Shown here: positions 1-9,308 of the stretch, in pieces
Layout: each line of letters opens with the position of its first letter
Numbering within the stretch: the stretch's first letter is position 1
Source: a candidate division BRC1 bacterium ADurb.Bin183
GTDB lineage: Bacteria; Sumerlaeota; Sumerlaeia; MWCT01
DNA length: 64,000 nt
Direction of reading: 5' to 3'
Assembly (NCBI GenBank): GCA_002070185.1
Contig: MWCT01000011.1
Coordinates: forward strand, 1-64,000
Made by a program: the position numbers and the translations under genes
The notes under the pieces: model-generated
The model's database searches: none
What the model was told of the DNA's origin: nothing
Seen by the model: the letters and a program-made list of their open reading frames with translations, nothing else

Positions 1-83
1 ACCGTTCCCATTCCACCGGTTCCCAAAATGCGGATCAGGCGGTATCCGGGGATCTGGATGTTGAAAGAATTATCACTTGGCAT
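1..83 (-). CDS. Ser/Thr protein kinase (Hanks type), N-terminal fragment
   Basis: The first 27 codons of a gene that runs off the left edge of the window. The peptide starts MPSDNSFNIQIPGYRL and continues into LIRILGTGGMGT, which is the nucleotide-binding glycine loop (GxGGMG) of bacterial PknB-like Ser/Thr kinases. The ATG at 83 is preceded by a GGGAG ribosome binding site about nine bases upstream. A PP2C-type phosphatase, the usual antagonist of such kinases, lies at 46932-47699 but not in the same operon. The catalytic core is outside the window, so activity and any C-terminal sensor domain cannot be judged. Confidence 0.8.
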   Translation of the reverse strand, partial: MPSDNSFNIQIPGYRLIRILGTGGMGT

Positions 84-142
84 TAACAATCTGCTCCCAT
101 TTTAATGGCTCGTAATTTGTGATTTTTCATGATACGAATAAG

Positions 143-171
143 AACATAATAATGGGCGATGCTTGTTGCAA
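143..171 (-). promoter_or_regulatory. Candidate sigma-70 promoter for the kinase gene
   Basis: On the minus strand a TTGCAA (-35, 171-166) and a TATGTT (-10, 148-143) are separated by 17 bases. They lie about 60 bases upstream of the kinase ATG and downstream of the terminator that ends the LysM gene, so the kinase probably has its own promoter. This is a by-eye consensus match only. Confidence 0.35.
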
Positions 172-206
172 GTAAATTTGTAGGCAGGTTTTTTATGGCG
201 AGGCGT

Positions 207-239
207 AATAAAAAAGGCAGGGGCATGATGACCCCTGCC
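207..239 (-). terminator. Intrinsic terminator after the LysM lipoprotein gene
   Basis: On the minus strand an 8-bp GC-rich stem (GGCAGGGG paired with CCCCTGCC, 239-232 with 223-216) closes a short loop and is followed at once by a run of Ts. It lies about 30 bases after the LysM stop codon and before the kinase gene, so it should separate smc/LysM transcription from the kinase. Confidence 0.85.
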
Positions 240-269
240 GAAAATGGCGTTGAATTTTTTAGAGCCGAT

Positions 270-848
270 TTATTTGCTCGGGACGAAAATGACGGAACCG
301 GCGCGGGGCTCTCTTCCCTCTGGAAGCGGGTTCTTGGAGCGGATGGCGGCGGCGGTGGTTCCGTGCGCCTTGGCGATTGATTCGAGTGTATCGCCTTCTT
401 TAACTTTGTAGTTAGTTCCCTTTTCACGCGCGGATGTTTCGTGCGCGGGTTCGGCTTTTTTAACAGTTTTAGCGGGTGTCTCAGCTTTTGATGAGGTTTC
501 TTCGGATGCGGCGGAGACGCTTTTTCTTGCGCCGGAGAGATCGCTTTGCAGTTTGGCAATTTGACCTTCCAACGTTTTGATTTTGGATTTCAGTTCTTCA
601 ACATCAGCGGATGGAACCGATGTGGATGGATTTTGTTTGAGATAAATCACGTCTTGTTTGACGGTATCCAAATCGGCATCGGTGTCTTTGATGTTGGCTC
701 TGATTTTATCCATTTCTTCAGCCAGTTCGTTAACCTTTTTAATGCTTTCCTGAATAACAGGGTTCTGCTCCGGGTTTTGAGAGCAGGAGGGCAGAATGAG
801 CATCATCGCAACAGCAACAACCGCCAACAGCAACAGTCTCACGTTCAT
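270..848 (-). CDS. LysM-domain lipoprotein with coiled-coil
   Basis: A 192-residue envelope protein. The ATG at 848 is chosen over an upstream in-frame start because it has a strong AGGAGG-like site just before it. The N-terminus is a hydrophobic signal with a lipobox-like LPSC (Cys22). Residues about 30-115 are rich in heptad-like charged residues (coiled coil), followed by a Ser/Thr/Lys/Ala-rich linker. Residues 147-192 form a LysM module (YKVKEGDTLESIAKAHG), a peptidoglycan-binding fold. It lies 57 bases downstream of smc on the same strand and ends at an intrinsic terminator. A role in tethering envelope to cell wall is inferred; the partner is unknown. Confidence 0.85.
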   Translation of the reverse strand: MNVRLLLLAVVAVAMMLILPSCSQNPEQNPVIQESIKKVNELAEEMDKIRANIKDTDADLDTVKQDVIYLKQNPSTSVPSADVEELKSKIKTLEGQIAKLQSDLSGARKSVSAASEETSSKAETPAKTVKKAEPAHETSAREKGTNYKVKEGDTLESIAKAHGTTAAAIRSKNPLPEGREPRAGSVIFVPSK

Positions 849-905
849 TTTACTTTCCTCCTTAATCAGCATGAATTTATACTACAATAACTATATTGTA
901 TCCTT

Positions 906-3900
906 TTAGCTTGCGAGCTGTGTTTGCTCGATATTTTCAAATTTGACAGACACGAGTTTGGAAACTCCTTTTTCCTCCATTGTAACGCCGTAAACGGTAT
1001 CCGCCAGAGCCATAGTCTGCTTATTATGGGTGACAACGATGAATTGAGTCCTGTTGGCAAATTCGAGGAGGAGTTCTTTGAATCGCTCCACATTGGCATC
1101 GTCAAGCGAGGCGTCAATTTCATCAAGGAGGCAAAACGGGCTTGGCTTGAATTTGAAGATAGCAAAGAGGAGCGCCACGGATGCCAGCGATTTTTCGCCT
1201 CCGGAAAGGAGCGAGATGTTTTGCAATTTTTTCCCCGGGGGCTGGGCTATGATGTCAATACCGGGCTCCTGATTGGGGTGTTCGGGGTCATGAACAACGA
1301 TAAGGTCGGCGCGTCCGCCATTGAAGAGCGTACGGAATGTTTCGATGAAATATTCTCGAATTTTTTCAAAGGCTTCATTAAAAAGTTGTGTTGTGGTCTG
1401 GTCAATATGCGCGATGGTTTTCTTGAGCGAATCCTTTGCGTCGGTCAGGTCTTTTTGCTGGCTGGCAAGAAACTCATAGCGTTCGATGGCATCCTGATAT
1501 TGGTCAATGGCGGCGGCGTTGATGGGTCCGATATGGTCAATTTTATCTTTAATCTCGCCCATCTGGTTGATGAGTTGGTCGCGGTCGCCGTTCACTTCGC
1601 CCGCTTCCTGAACGATGGCATCCAGATTTTTTTGGAATTTTTCTTCCGCCTGTTGGCTGAGGTTTTCCAACTGAGTGGAATGCTGTGTGCGTTTCAAGTC
1701 CAGTTCATGGAGGGTGTTTTGAACTTCATTAAAATCGCGCTGAAGGACGGAGACTTCCTGTCCGAGTTTTTTCAATTGAAGAATCAACGTGTCGCGCTCT
1801 TGAACGCGGAGGGAGATTTCGCGTTCGAGTTCTTCTTTTTCGCAAACCAGCGACTGGATTGTTTCTTTCGTATTTTTCAATGAGACGATGGTCTCCGCCT
1901 TGCGTTCGACAATGGTCTTAATTTCATCGGATTTTTTTGAGATGGCGGCTCGGCATGATTGGAGGTCTGCTTTTGCGGCGGAAAGGCGCTGTTGCAAGGC
2001 GGTGTATCGTTCGCGCTGGCGCGTCTGCTCCATGAGAAGTCCGGACACCGTTTCATCAAGTTGTTCCTGTTCATTTTTATCGGCATCAATGGATGAAATG
2101 AGGTCGTCCATAATTTTTTGAGTGGATTGAATTTTCTGTTCAAGGGCGCTTATTTGTTTAATGTTTTGTTCAATGGTCTGCTGATAACGTCCGAGTTCGG
2201 AATTGTTTTGCGCAATCTTATCCTCAATGGTTCGAAGGGCGTTGAGTTTATCCTGATATTTTTTTTCGGCGGCATCCACATCTTTGAGGAGGGCAGCCTT
2301 GTCCAGTTCTCTGGCGTGGAGTTTGGCATTTAAGTTATCAATGCGGAAACGAATGCTCTCAATTTCGGATTTAGCCAAATCAAGGCGTTGGCTCAAATCC
2401 TGAGATTGCTTTTTCATCTGGGCGATTTGTTTGACGAGGTCGCGGGATTCGCGTTCGCGCGAAAGGATGCCCGAACGTTTTTCTGAGCCGCCGATGATGA
2501 GTCCGTTTTTTTCCACGCAATCGCCTTCGAGCGTGATGAAACGCGCCCGTTTGCCTTCTGAAATGAGGCGGCGCGCGGTGCAGAGATTATCCACGATGAG
2601 CGTATCTCCGAGAAGGGCGTCAAAGAGCGGTTTTTGTTCTTCATCGGCTTCAACCAGATTGCGGGCAAGGTCTATCACGCCTTCGGAATCGAGGATTGGT
2701 TTCATGTGCCCGTTGGTATTTTCAAAATATGCAAAGTCTTTGGGGAGGAATCCCGCCTGACCTGCTTTTTTTTCTTTGAGATAGTCAAGGGCGCATTGAG
2801 CCTTTTCTATGTCTGAGGAAACAATTGCCTGCAAACCCGCGCCGAGCGCGATTTCCATTGCCTGCTCATAACGCTCCGGTATTGTGATGCAGGAGGCAAT
2901 GGTCATGCCGAAGCCATCCATTTCGCCTTTTTCGGCGGCTTTCATGATGGTTTTGACGCCTCGTTCAAAGCCTTCATAATTCTGTTTTAATTCTTCAAGG
3001 GCGCGCAATCGGGATTCGGCATCGCGCAATCGCGCAACCAGCCCTTGATGTTCCGCGCATCCGTTATTATAATCGGAATCTTTTTGTTTAAGTTCGCTTA
3101 ATGCGGCGTTGATGGTTTCGCGGATGGCGGCAATTTCGCCTTCGCAGGTCTGAAGAGACTGGCGCCTTTCGCCGAGAGATGCAAGCAATTCATCGAGTTG
3201 ATTTTTTTCTGAGGCAACAACTTCTTTGTTTTCCATGATTTGCGTCTGCAGCTGGCTGAGCATGGCTTCCACATAACGCATTTCATTTTGAAGGCGCGAT
3301 TTATCGGTTGTGTGCCGGCTTTGTTCTGCGCGGCGTTCTTCGAGTTCGAGCAGTCTTTGCTGCCGGGTTTGCTTGAGCGATTCAAAGCGCGCCTTTTTTT
3401 CCTGATAAGCGGTTTCTGTTTCTTTTAGAATTTTTTCGGAGTTATGGAAATCGTTTTGAATGTTTTCAATAGACTGCTCAAAAGCGGCGGCTCGTTTCCG
3501 GTCATCCGCCAATTCAATGTCAAGTTTTGCGCTTGTTTGGTCGGCATTTTCTATGCGTTCTTTGAAAAGGGAAATTTGGTGCCTGTTTTTTTCTATCTCT
3601 GTATTTAATTCGAAGGCAAGCGACTGCGACTCGGAAAGCTCTTGTGCAAGGTTATCCGATTGAGAGCGGCTTTCTTCGTTTTGGGAATTGAGCTTGGCAA
3701 TTTTTGCGGATAGTTCCGCATGGCGCGCCTGCACATCGCCATACTGGGATTCCACCAGCGCGGACATTTCTTTGAGATGTTGGGTTCGCAGGATGAGGAG
3801 GCGTTTTTCGATTTCGTTATATTCGGCGGCAAGGCGTTTGTATCGTTCAGCTTTTGAGGCTTGTCGTTTGAGAGATTCGGCGTTCTTGCGGACTTCTTCG

Positions 3901-4484
3901 ATGAGGTCAGAAACGCGGAGCAAGTCTTCTTCTGTGCGGATTAATTTGCGGAGGGCTTCTTCCTTGCGGGCTTTGTATTTGGAAATGCCGGCGGCTTCCT
4001 CAAAAATGAATCGGCGGTCTTGCGGTTTTGATTTGATAATCTGATCAACGCGTCCTTGTTCCATAAAGGAATAGGCGTCCATTCCGACGCCGGTATCCCT
4101 GAAGAGATCAACAATGTCTTTTAGCCGGCAATTGACTTTATTTAAAAGGTATTCGCTTTCACCGGTTTTGAACAAACGACGGGTGACGGATATTTCAGTA
4201 AAATCTAAGGGGATTTTTTTATTTTCGTTGCTAATAACAAGGGTGACCTGCGCGTAGGAAAGGGCTTTGAAAGATGCGCTGCCGGCGAAAATGACGTCAT
4301 CCATTTTTGTTCCGCGCAATGACTTGGCGCTTTGTTCGCCCAGCACCCATCGAACGGCATCAAAAATATTAGATTTTCCGCATCCGTTGGGACCGACAAT
4401 GATTGACACGCCGGGGAGGAATTCAACGGCGGTTTTTGCGGCGAAGGATTTAAAACCGGTTAACTCGACACGCTTCAGGAACAT
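906..4484 (-). CDS. smc: Chromosome segregation ATPase SMC
   Basis: A full-length (1192-residue) SMC protein, the ATPase of the condensin-like complex that organises and segregates the chromosome. Walker A GPNGCGKSN is at residues 31-39. Long coiled-coil arms flank a hinge near residues 500-670. The C-terminal head has the ABC signature LLSGGEKSLASVALLFA and Walker B FCLLDEIDASLDDAN. The ATG at 4484 follows a GAGG site. Its kleisin partners scpA and scpB are not in the window. A good TTGACA promoter lies in the A+T-rich region upstream. Confidence 0.97.
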   Translation of the reverse strand: MFLKRVELTGFKSFAAKTAVEFLPGVSIIVGPNGCGKSNIFDAVRWVLGEQSAKSLRGTKMDDVIFAGSASFKALSYAQVTLVISNENKKIPLDFTEISVTRRLFKTGESEYLLNKVNCRLKDIVDLFRDTGVGMDAYSFMEQGRVDQIIKSKPQDRRFIFEEAAGISKYKARKEEALRKLIRTEEDLLRVSDLIEEVRKNAESLKRQASKAERYKRLAAEYNEIEKRLLILRTQHLKEMSALVESQYGDVQARHAELSAKIAKLNSQNEESRSQSDNLAQELSESQSLAFELNTEIEKNRHQISLFKERIENADQTSAKLDIELADDRKRAAAFEQSIENIQNDFHNSEKILKETETAYQEKKARFESLKQTRQQRLLELEERRAEQSRHTTDKSRLQNEMRYVEAMLSQLQTQIMENKEVVASEKNQLDELLASLGERRQSLQTCEGEIAAIRETINAALSELKQKDSDYNNGCAEHQGLVARLRDAESRLRALEELKQNYEGFERGVKTIMKAAEKGEMDGFGMTIASCITIPERYEQAMEIALGAGLQAIVSSDIEKAQCALDYLKEKKAGQAGFLPKDFAYFENTNGHMKPILDSEGVIDLARNLVEADEEQKPLFDALLGDTLIVDNLCTARRLISEGKRARFITLEGDCVEKNGLIIGGSEKRSGILSRERESRDLVKQIAQMKKQSQDLSQRLDLAKSEIESIRFRIDNLNAKLHARELDKAALLKDVDAAEKKYQDKLNALRTIEDKIAQNNSELGRYQQTIEQNIKQISALEQKIQSTQKIMDDLISSIDADKNEQEQLDETVSGLLMEQTRQRERYTALQQRLSAAKADLQSCRAAISKKSDEIKTIVERKAETIVSLKNTKETIQSLVCEKEELEREISLRVQERDTLILQLKKLGQEVSVLQRDFNEVQNTLHELDLKRTQHSTQLENLSQQAEEKFQKNLDAIVQEAGEVNGDRDQLINQMGEIKDKIDHIGPINAAAIDQYQDAIERYEFLASQQKDLTDAKDSLKKTIAHIDQTTTQLFNEAFEKIREYFIETFRTLFNGGRADLIVVHDPEHPNQEPGIDIIAQPPGKKLQNISLLSGGEKSLASVALLFAIFKFKPSPFCLLDEIDASLDDANVERFKELLLEFANRTQFIVVTHNKQTMALADTVYGVTMEEKGVSKLVSVKFENIEQTQLAS

Positions 4485-4833
4485 TTAGCAACCTCTTCAA
4501 CGGGAACTGACATCACAAATATACCGCTCGTGCTACCACAAGGAATTGGGATATTAAACGTTTCACCTCAATCCGAAGCGCATTTTCGATAATTTAATTC
4601 CATATTATTCATTTAAATATGTGTTAAATTGATAATACTATATATAGACCATGTCAATATAAAAATATGCACATATTGTAATTTTTCAAGAATGCCTCCG
4701 CTTTTGCATAACACAGATTTCAGGGATGTTAGGTGCGCGGAGTTAAAGTGTTTTCGACACTTGACACCAGTCGGTCAACGCGGGCAATCTCAATATTAAA
4801 GTTACTTATAAAAGTTTGATTTGAGAAATTCAT
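4485..4833. other. Divergent intergenic region between smc and the GT-C gene
   Basis: This 349-base stretch separates two divergent genes and is notably A+T-rich in its middle (about 4590-4690), including a TATATATA run. I see a good minus-strand promoter for smc and a weaker plus-strand candidate: TTGACA at 4761-4766, then CAATCT at 4785-4790 after 18 bases. I see no convincing small ORF, tRNA or terminator. Confidence 0.5.
4629..4657 (-). promoter_or_regulatory. Candidate promoter for smc
   Basis: On the minus strand a perfect TTGACA (4657-4652) is followed after exactly 17 bases by TATCAA (4634-4629). Transcription would start roughly 140 bases before the smc ATG. The surrounding A+T-rich DNA fits a promoter region. 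Confidence 0.45.
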
Positions 4834-6879
4834 TTGAGCCGCAAGTATAAGATTCCATCATTAATTCTCGCAATCATCTGGACGTTTGGTCTTGTTGGTT
4901 TTTATTATTGGCGCTTTCCTTTGAGGCTTATGAGCCATTTTGAGGGTTTTGGCTCCCAGATGTGCGGGGTTAATTTCGGACATATTCTGATAAACTTTGC
5001 GCATTTTGGGGCGGGTTTGGTTCTGCTTATTTCCGCATACGGCGCGGGCAGATTTCTCATCGAGTTGGTCGCAAAAAATTCCCAGCTGGAACGGGAGCTC
5101 CCTGTTCCTTTTGTTTGTTTGGTTGGTTTTTTTATTTTGGGGATGGCTATTTTTTTTCTTGGTGTTTTCGGGGCGCTGCACAGGGGAATTGTGGTTGCCC
5201 TTGTGATTATTTTTGCCGCTTTGTTTTTCAGATATAAAATAAATTTTCAGGGGATATCGCTGCCGAAGGATTGGAGTCGGCGCATCCTTTGGGGGGTGTT
5301 CGCTATATTGGCGCTGGTCTGCTTTGTTTACGCGCTCACGCCTCCTATACAAAGCGATGGTCTGCGCTACCACCTTGCTGCGCCGCAGGAATATTTGAAA
5401 CAGCGGCGGATTTTTTTCATTCCTCTTTCCGCCTTTTCCAACTTTCCCTTTTTGATTGAGATGCTTTTTATGGCTGGAATGATGCTGACAGGCGATTTGC
5501 TGGCGCACCTGTTGCATTGGATGTTCTGGTTATTGTGCGCCGGCATCATCCATGCGTTTGTTGGGAGATTCTGGCTGGATGATTTCAAGAAATCCAGCCC
5601 CGCGCCGTTAATGGCTGGGTTGGCATTCGCGAGTATCCCCGCTGTTTCAATTCTTGCCTGCTGGGCTTTTATTGATGCGGCTCTTGCCGCGTATTTTATC
5701 GGGTTTATTTATATTTTCTGTCTCTATTTGGAGACTCGCCGGTCAAGGTTAGTTATTTTGTGCGGGGCAATGGGCGGCGCGCTGATGGGGATCAAATACA
5801 CGATGCTTCCGCTTGTTTTGTTTGGGTGCTTACTGCTTTTAATTCTGGAATATTTTCACGATAAAAAAACCTGTTTGAGAAGTCCGTTGCTGATGGGCAT
5901 CATTGCGCTGACATGCGCTTTGCCTTGGTATTTGAAGAATTTGATTCTGACAGGGAATCCGGTCTATCCTCTTGCGTATAATATTTTTGGCGGGCGCGGC
6001 TGGAGCGCGGCGAATGCCGCTTTTTATGCCTCTAAAGCGGCTGACAAGGGGCTTGGCGCCACGCCGCTATCTTTTTTGTTATCGCCATGGAATGCCACAT
6101 TCCGATGGAATTTATTTGAGAGTTTCAATCCGGGAATTTTTCCGCTTTATGCCGCGCCGTTTTTGATTATATCGCCGTTATTATTAAAGACACGACAGCG
6201 GCGAGAGACGTGGTTGACGCTTTTATCTTTTGCGGGTGTTTATTATACGATGTGGTTTTGGGGATATCAGAGCAATCGTTTTCTTATCCCTTTTTATGGT
6301 TTGGCGGCGTTGATTATCGCCCGGCTTTTCATTGAGTTGAAGGCGCAAGATAAATGGGTTGCGCGGGTGTTTGCCGCTGGTCTTTTCATTTGCATTTTAT
6401 ATGGCGCTTTATGGAGCGTGCGTTGGATTTTGACAGAGGCGCGCCCGCATCCGCTTCCTGCTTTTTTGGGCGCGCAAACCCGCGAGGATTATCTGGAGGA
6501 GGCGCTGGATTATTATCCCGCCATTCGCGCAGTCAATGCCGATATTCCCGCGGAGCAAACCATTCTTTGCATTGGCGAGCATCGCGCTTATTATTTCAAA
6601 CCTCGGCTTATTATCAGCGATTGGTTCGACACGCCTGCGATTCTTGACCTGATTCGCAAGACAAAGTCTAACGCTGAGATTTTCGAAATTCTCCAAAAAC
6701 AAAATTGCCGCCACATTTTTTTCAACAAAGGCGAGTTATCAAAATATCATAATCCTTATTTTCGACCGCGTTTTTCGGATGATGAATACAGGCGGTTTGT
6801 TGAATTTATGGAATCGCCACGCTTAGTTTTGAAATCGAAAATAGGCGAGGTTTACATTTATCGCATCAATGAAGAATGA
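4834..6879 (+). CDS. Large multi-pass membrane protein, GT-C glycosyltransferase-like
   Basis: A 681-residue protein with a dozen or so hydrophobic segments followed by a soluble C-terminal region from about residue 560. The short motif TPPIQSDGLRYH in an early loop resembles the acidic active-site loop of GT-C enzymes that use polyprenyl-phosphate sugars at the outer face of the membrane. The protein is clearly paralogous to the one at 44917-46935: both share TPP...D...YHL and TGNPVYPL...IFGGR.WSA. The start is TTG at 4834 because an in-frame stop precedes it; no clear ribosome binding site is seen. xseA follows after 12 bases. The acceptor and sugar are unknown. Confidence 0.75.
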   Translation: MSRKYKIPSLILAIIWTFGLVGFYYWRFPLRLMSHFEGFGSQMCGVNFGHILINFAHFGAGLVLLISAYGAGRFLIELVAKNSQLERELPVPFVCLVGFFILGMAIFFLGVFGALHRGIVVALVIIFAALFFRYKINFQGISLPKDWSRRILWGVFAILALVCFVYALTPPIQSDGLRYHLAAPQEYLKQRRIFFIPLSAFSNFPFLIEMLFMAGMMLTGDLLAHLLHWMFWLLCAGIIHAFVGRFWLDDFKKSSPAPLMAGLAFASIPAVSILACWAFIDAALAAYFIGFIYIFCLYLETRRSRLVILCGAMGGALMGIKYTMLPLVLFGCLLLLILEYFHDKKTCLRSPLLMGIIALTCALPWYLKNLILTGNPVYPLAYNIFGGRGWSAANAAFYASKAADKGLGATPLSFLLSPWNATFRWNLFESFNPGIFPLYAAPFLIISPLLLKTRQRRETWLTLLSFAGVYYTMWFWGYQSNRFLIPFYGLAALIIARLFIELKAQDKWVARVFAAGLFICILYGALWSVRWILTEARPHPLPAFLGAQTREDYLEEALDYYPAIRAVNADIPAEQTILCIGEHRAYYFKPRLIISDWFDTPAILDLIRKTKSNAEIFEILQKQNCRHIFFNKGELSKYHNPYFRPRFSDDEYRRFVEFMESPRLVLKSKIGEVYIYRINEE

Positions 6880-6891
6880 GGCTTTTGGAAA

Positions 6892-8121
6892 ATGGCTGAA
6901 TTAAAACTGCTGACCGTCAGCGAGCTGACGGCTTTTATCAAGCAAACGCTTGAGTCAATGGTGGGACGCGTTCGCGTGGAGGGCGAGATTTCGGGCTTGA
7001 CTCTGCACGGTTCGGGGCACGCCTATTTTTCGCTGAAGGATGAAAAAGCCGTCCTTAAATGCGTTATGTTCCGCTATGAGCAAGCGCGTCTTGGCTTTCA
7101 ATTAAAAAACGGCTTAAAGGTTGAAGCCACTGGGGAAATCAGCGTTTATGCTCCGAGCGGACAATATCAGCTGGTTGTGAAAAATATTTTGGAAGCGGGC
7201 ATCGGCGAGCTTTACCGCCGCTTTGAGGCGTTGAAGAAAAAATTGGAGGCGGAGGGGTTATTTAAATCGGAACACAAAAAACCTATTCCTTCTCTGCCTT
7301 TGAGAATCGGCGTCATCACAAGCCCCACCGGCGCGGCAATCCGCGATATTATCAATATACTCACAAGGCGGTTTTCCCACCTTCATATCCTGATTTACCC
7401 CGCGGCAGTTCAGGGCAAGGAAGCGCCGCCTCAGATAGCGCGTGCCATCAGGCGGATGAATGATTTAGATATGTCGGACGTTCTGATTGTTGGACGCGGC
7501 GGCGGCTCCATCGAAGACCTTTGGGCGTTCAATGAGGAGGCGGTTGCAAGAGCCATTTATGAATCGCGGATTCCCATCATCAGCGCAGTTGGGCACGAGA
7601 CGGATTTCACAATAGCCGATTTTGTGGCGGATTTACGCGCCTCCACTCCTTCCGCGGCGGCAGAATTGGTCACGGAGAATCATCAGCGTCGGCTGGAAAT
7701 GATTTCCGATATCAGCGATTCTCTCGCGCGCTGTATGGCGCGTTTCATTGAGGTGCGGCGATTAAAAATCGAGCAGCTTCTTGAAAGCCGATTTCTTCAT
7801 TCCCCAGTGGAGCTGCTCCGTCAATATCAGCAACGGCTGGATTACGCTGTGGAACGGTTGGCGCAGCAATTGAAGAACCTTTTGGAACAGGCGAAGTATC
7901 AAATGCGTCTTTGGCAGGGGCGCTTGAACGCTTTGAATCCCGAAGGCGTGCTTTCGCGGGGATACAGTATTGTTGTGTTAAAGAAAACCGGGGAGATTAT
8001 CCGCGAGGCGCTTCAAGCGCAGCCGAACGACTCTTTAGAAATCAGGCTTCACAAGGGCTATCTCGAAGCGCAGGTCATAAACGTAAAAGATGAGGATTCA
8101 CCTCAAATTATTTCCCCTTGA
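6892..8121 (+). CDS. xseA: Exodeoxyribonuclease VII large subunit
   Basis: A 409-residue protein matching the XseA length. The N-terminal OB-fold DNA-binding domain (residues about 5-105, VRVEGEISGLTLHGSGHAYF) is followed by the catalytic core with PTGAAIRDI, the GRGGGSIEDLWAFN motif and the conserved SAVGHETDFTIADFVAD segment. A coiled-coil region precedes a C-terminal SRGYSIV segment. ExoVII degrades single-stranded DNA and normally needs many copies of the small subunit XseB. No xseB-like ORF follows here, so the partner must be encoded elsewhere. It probably shares a transcript with the membrane-protein gene 12 bases upstream. Confidence 0.95.
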   Translation: MAELKLLTVSELTAFIKQTLESMVGRVRVEGEISGLTLHGSGHAYFSLKDEKAVLKCVMFRYEQARLGFQLKNGLKVEATGEISVYAPSGQYQLVVKNILEAGIGELYRRFEALKKKLEAEGLFKSEHKKPIPSLPLRIGVITSPTGAAIRDIINILTRRFSHLHILIYPAAVQGKEAPPQIARAIRRMNDLDMSDVLIVGRGGGSIEDLWAFNEEAVARAIYESRIPIISAVGHETDFTIADFVADLRASTPSAAAELVTENHQRRLEMISDISDSLARCMARFIEVRRLKIEQLLESRFLHSPVELLRQYQQRLDYAVERLAQQLKNLLEQAKYQMRLWQGRLNALNPEGVLSRGYSIVVLKKTGEIIREALQAQPNDSLEIRLHKGYLEAQVINVKDEDSPQIISP

Positions 8122-8145
8122 AAATGGAGTTCGTCAAAATTTCTC

Positions 8146-8174
8146 TTGCGAAAGATTTTATATTTCCTTAATAA
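8146..8174 (+). promoter_or_regulatory. Candidate promoter for the DUF4432 gene
   Basis: TTGCGA (8146-8151) and TAATAA (8169-8174) are 17 bases apart, just after the xseA stop and about 40 bases before the next ATG. That ATG has a strong AAGGAGA site. This is a by-eye match. Confidence 0.4.
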
Positions 8175-8212
8175 ATTTTTATTTGTGATTACAAATATAA
8201 GGAGAGGCGAAT

Positions 8213-9301
8213 ATGGCTCAGCTATACGGACGCGAATGGACAAAGAAAGAGTTGCTTCGACGAATCGGCAGTCTGGGACAGGTTGGCGGCGTTCGACAGT
8301 TTGAATATTCGGACGGCGCCTCCCGCGGTTTGCGCGCTGCCGAGGTTCGAACAGGAAGCGGTCTCAGCTTTACAATCCTTCTGGATCGGGGAATGGACAT
8401 CGGCTCGGTGGAATTTGCGGGTTGTCCGCTGAACTGGGAATCCAGCGTTGGCTTCAAACATCCCGCTTTTTTCCATCATAATGGGCTTGATTGGCTGAAT
8501 ACTTTTGGGGGCGGGCTTGTGACGACCTGCGGACTTTCGAATGTGGGCGTTCCCAATACAGATGAAGGGCGCGACTACGGACTTCATGGTTGCATTACCG
8601 CCTGCCCGGCGGAAAACGTCCGCGTTGAGCACAACTGGAATGGCGGTGATATGGACATCAGCGTTTCAGGAACCATGCGCGAGACATCCGTTTTTGGTCC
8701 AAATCTTTGTTTGGAACGAGTCATCTGGACGCGTCTTGGGGAAAAGAAGATTTTCATCGAGGACAAGGTGACCAACGAAAGCGACGAGAATTCGCCTTTG
8801 ATGTTTTTGTATCATGTCAATATCGGCTGGCCAATTCTTGATGAGGAAACATCTATCATCATTCCTACGCGCAAGGTGACGCCGAGGGACGCCGAGGCTG
8901 AAAAAGACAAGGATAACTACGATGTGTTTCATTCGCCTCAAATGGGTTACAAGGAAAAGGTCTTTTTCCATGATATGGCGGCGGACCCGGCGGGTTACGT
9001 CCCGGTTGCTGTGGTCAACCCCCACATTCGGAGTTTGTGCATGGGTCTTTATATCAAATATCTCATCAAAGAACTCCCCCGTTTTACGCAATGGAAAATG
9101 CTCGGAGAGAAAACGTATGTTCTGGGAATCGAACCGGGGAATTGCGGTGTGCTTGGGCGCGCCGATGAACGCAAAAAAGGCACGCTCAAGATTTTGCGCC
9201 CGGGCGAATCTCAGACATTCCACCTTGAAATCGGCGTTATCAGCACACCGGAGGAATTAAATCAGGTGTCTGATCAGGTTAATCTGCTGTTGAAAAGATG
9301 A
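8213..9301 (+). CDS. DUF4432 family protein (aldose 1-epimerase-like)
   Basis: A 362-residue cytoplasmic protein without a signal peptide. It resembles the DUF4432 branch of galactose-mutarotase-like beta-sandwich proteins: ILLDRGMDIGSVEFAG near the N-terminus, then LVTTCGLSNVGVPN and DYGLHGCITACPAENV, with a histidine in the position typical of sugar-binding mutarotases, and later FLYHVNIGWPIL and GIEPGNCGVLGR. Members are thought to bind or isomerise sugars, but the substrate is not known. It has its own strong ribosome binding site and probably its own promoter. The next gene is convergent and only seven bases away. Confidence 0.8.
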   Translation: MAQLYGREWTKKELLRRIGSLGQVGGVRQFEYSDGASRGLRAAEVRTGSGLSFTILLDRGMDIGSVEFAGCPLNWESSVGFKHPAFFHHNGLDWLNTFGGGLVTTCGLSNVGVPNTDEGRDYGLHGCITACPAENVRVEHNWNGGDMDISVSGTMRETSVFGPNLCLERVIWTRLGEKKIFIEDKVTNESDENSPLMFLYHVNIGWPILDEETSIIIPTRKVTPRDAEAEKDKDNYDVFHSPQMGYKEKVFFHDMAADPAGYVPVAVVNPHIRSLCMGLYIKYLIKELPRFTQWKMLGEKTYVLGIEPGNCGVLGRADERKKGTLKILRPGESQTFHLEIGVISTPEELNQVSDQVNLLLKR

Positions 9302-9308
9302 GCGGGTT

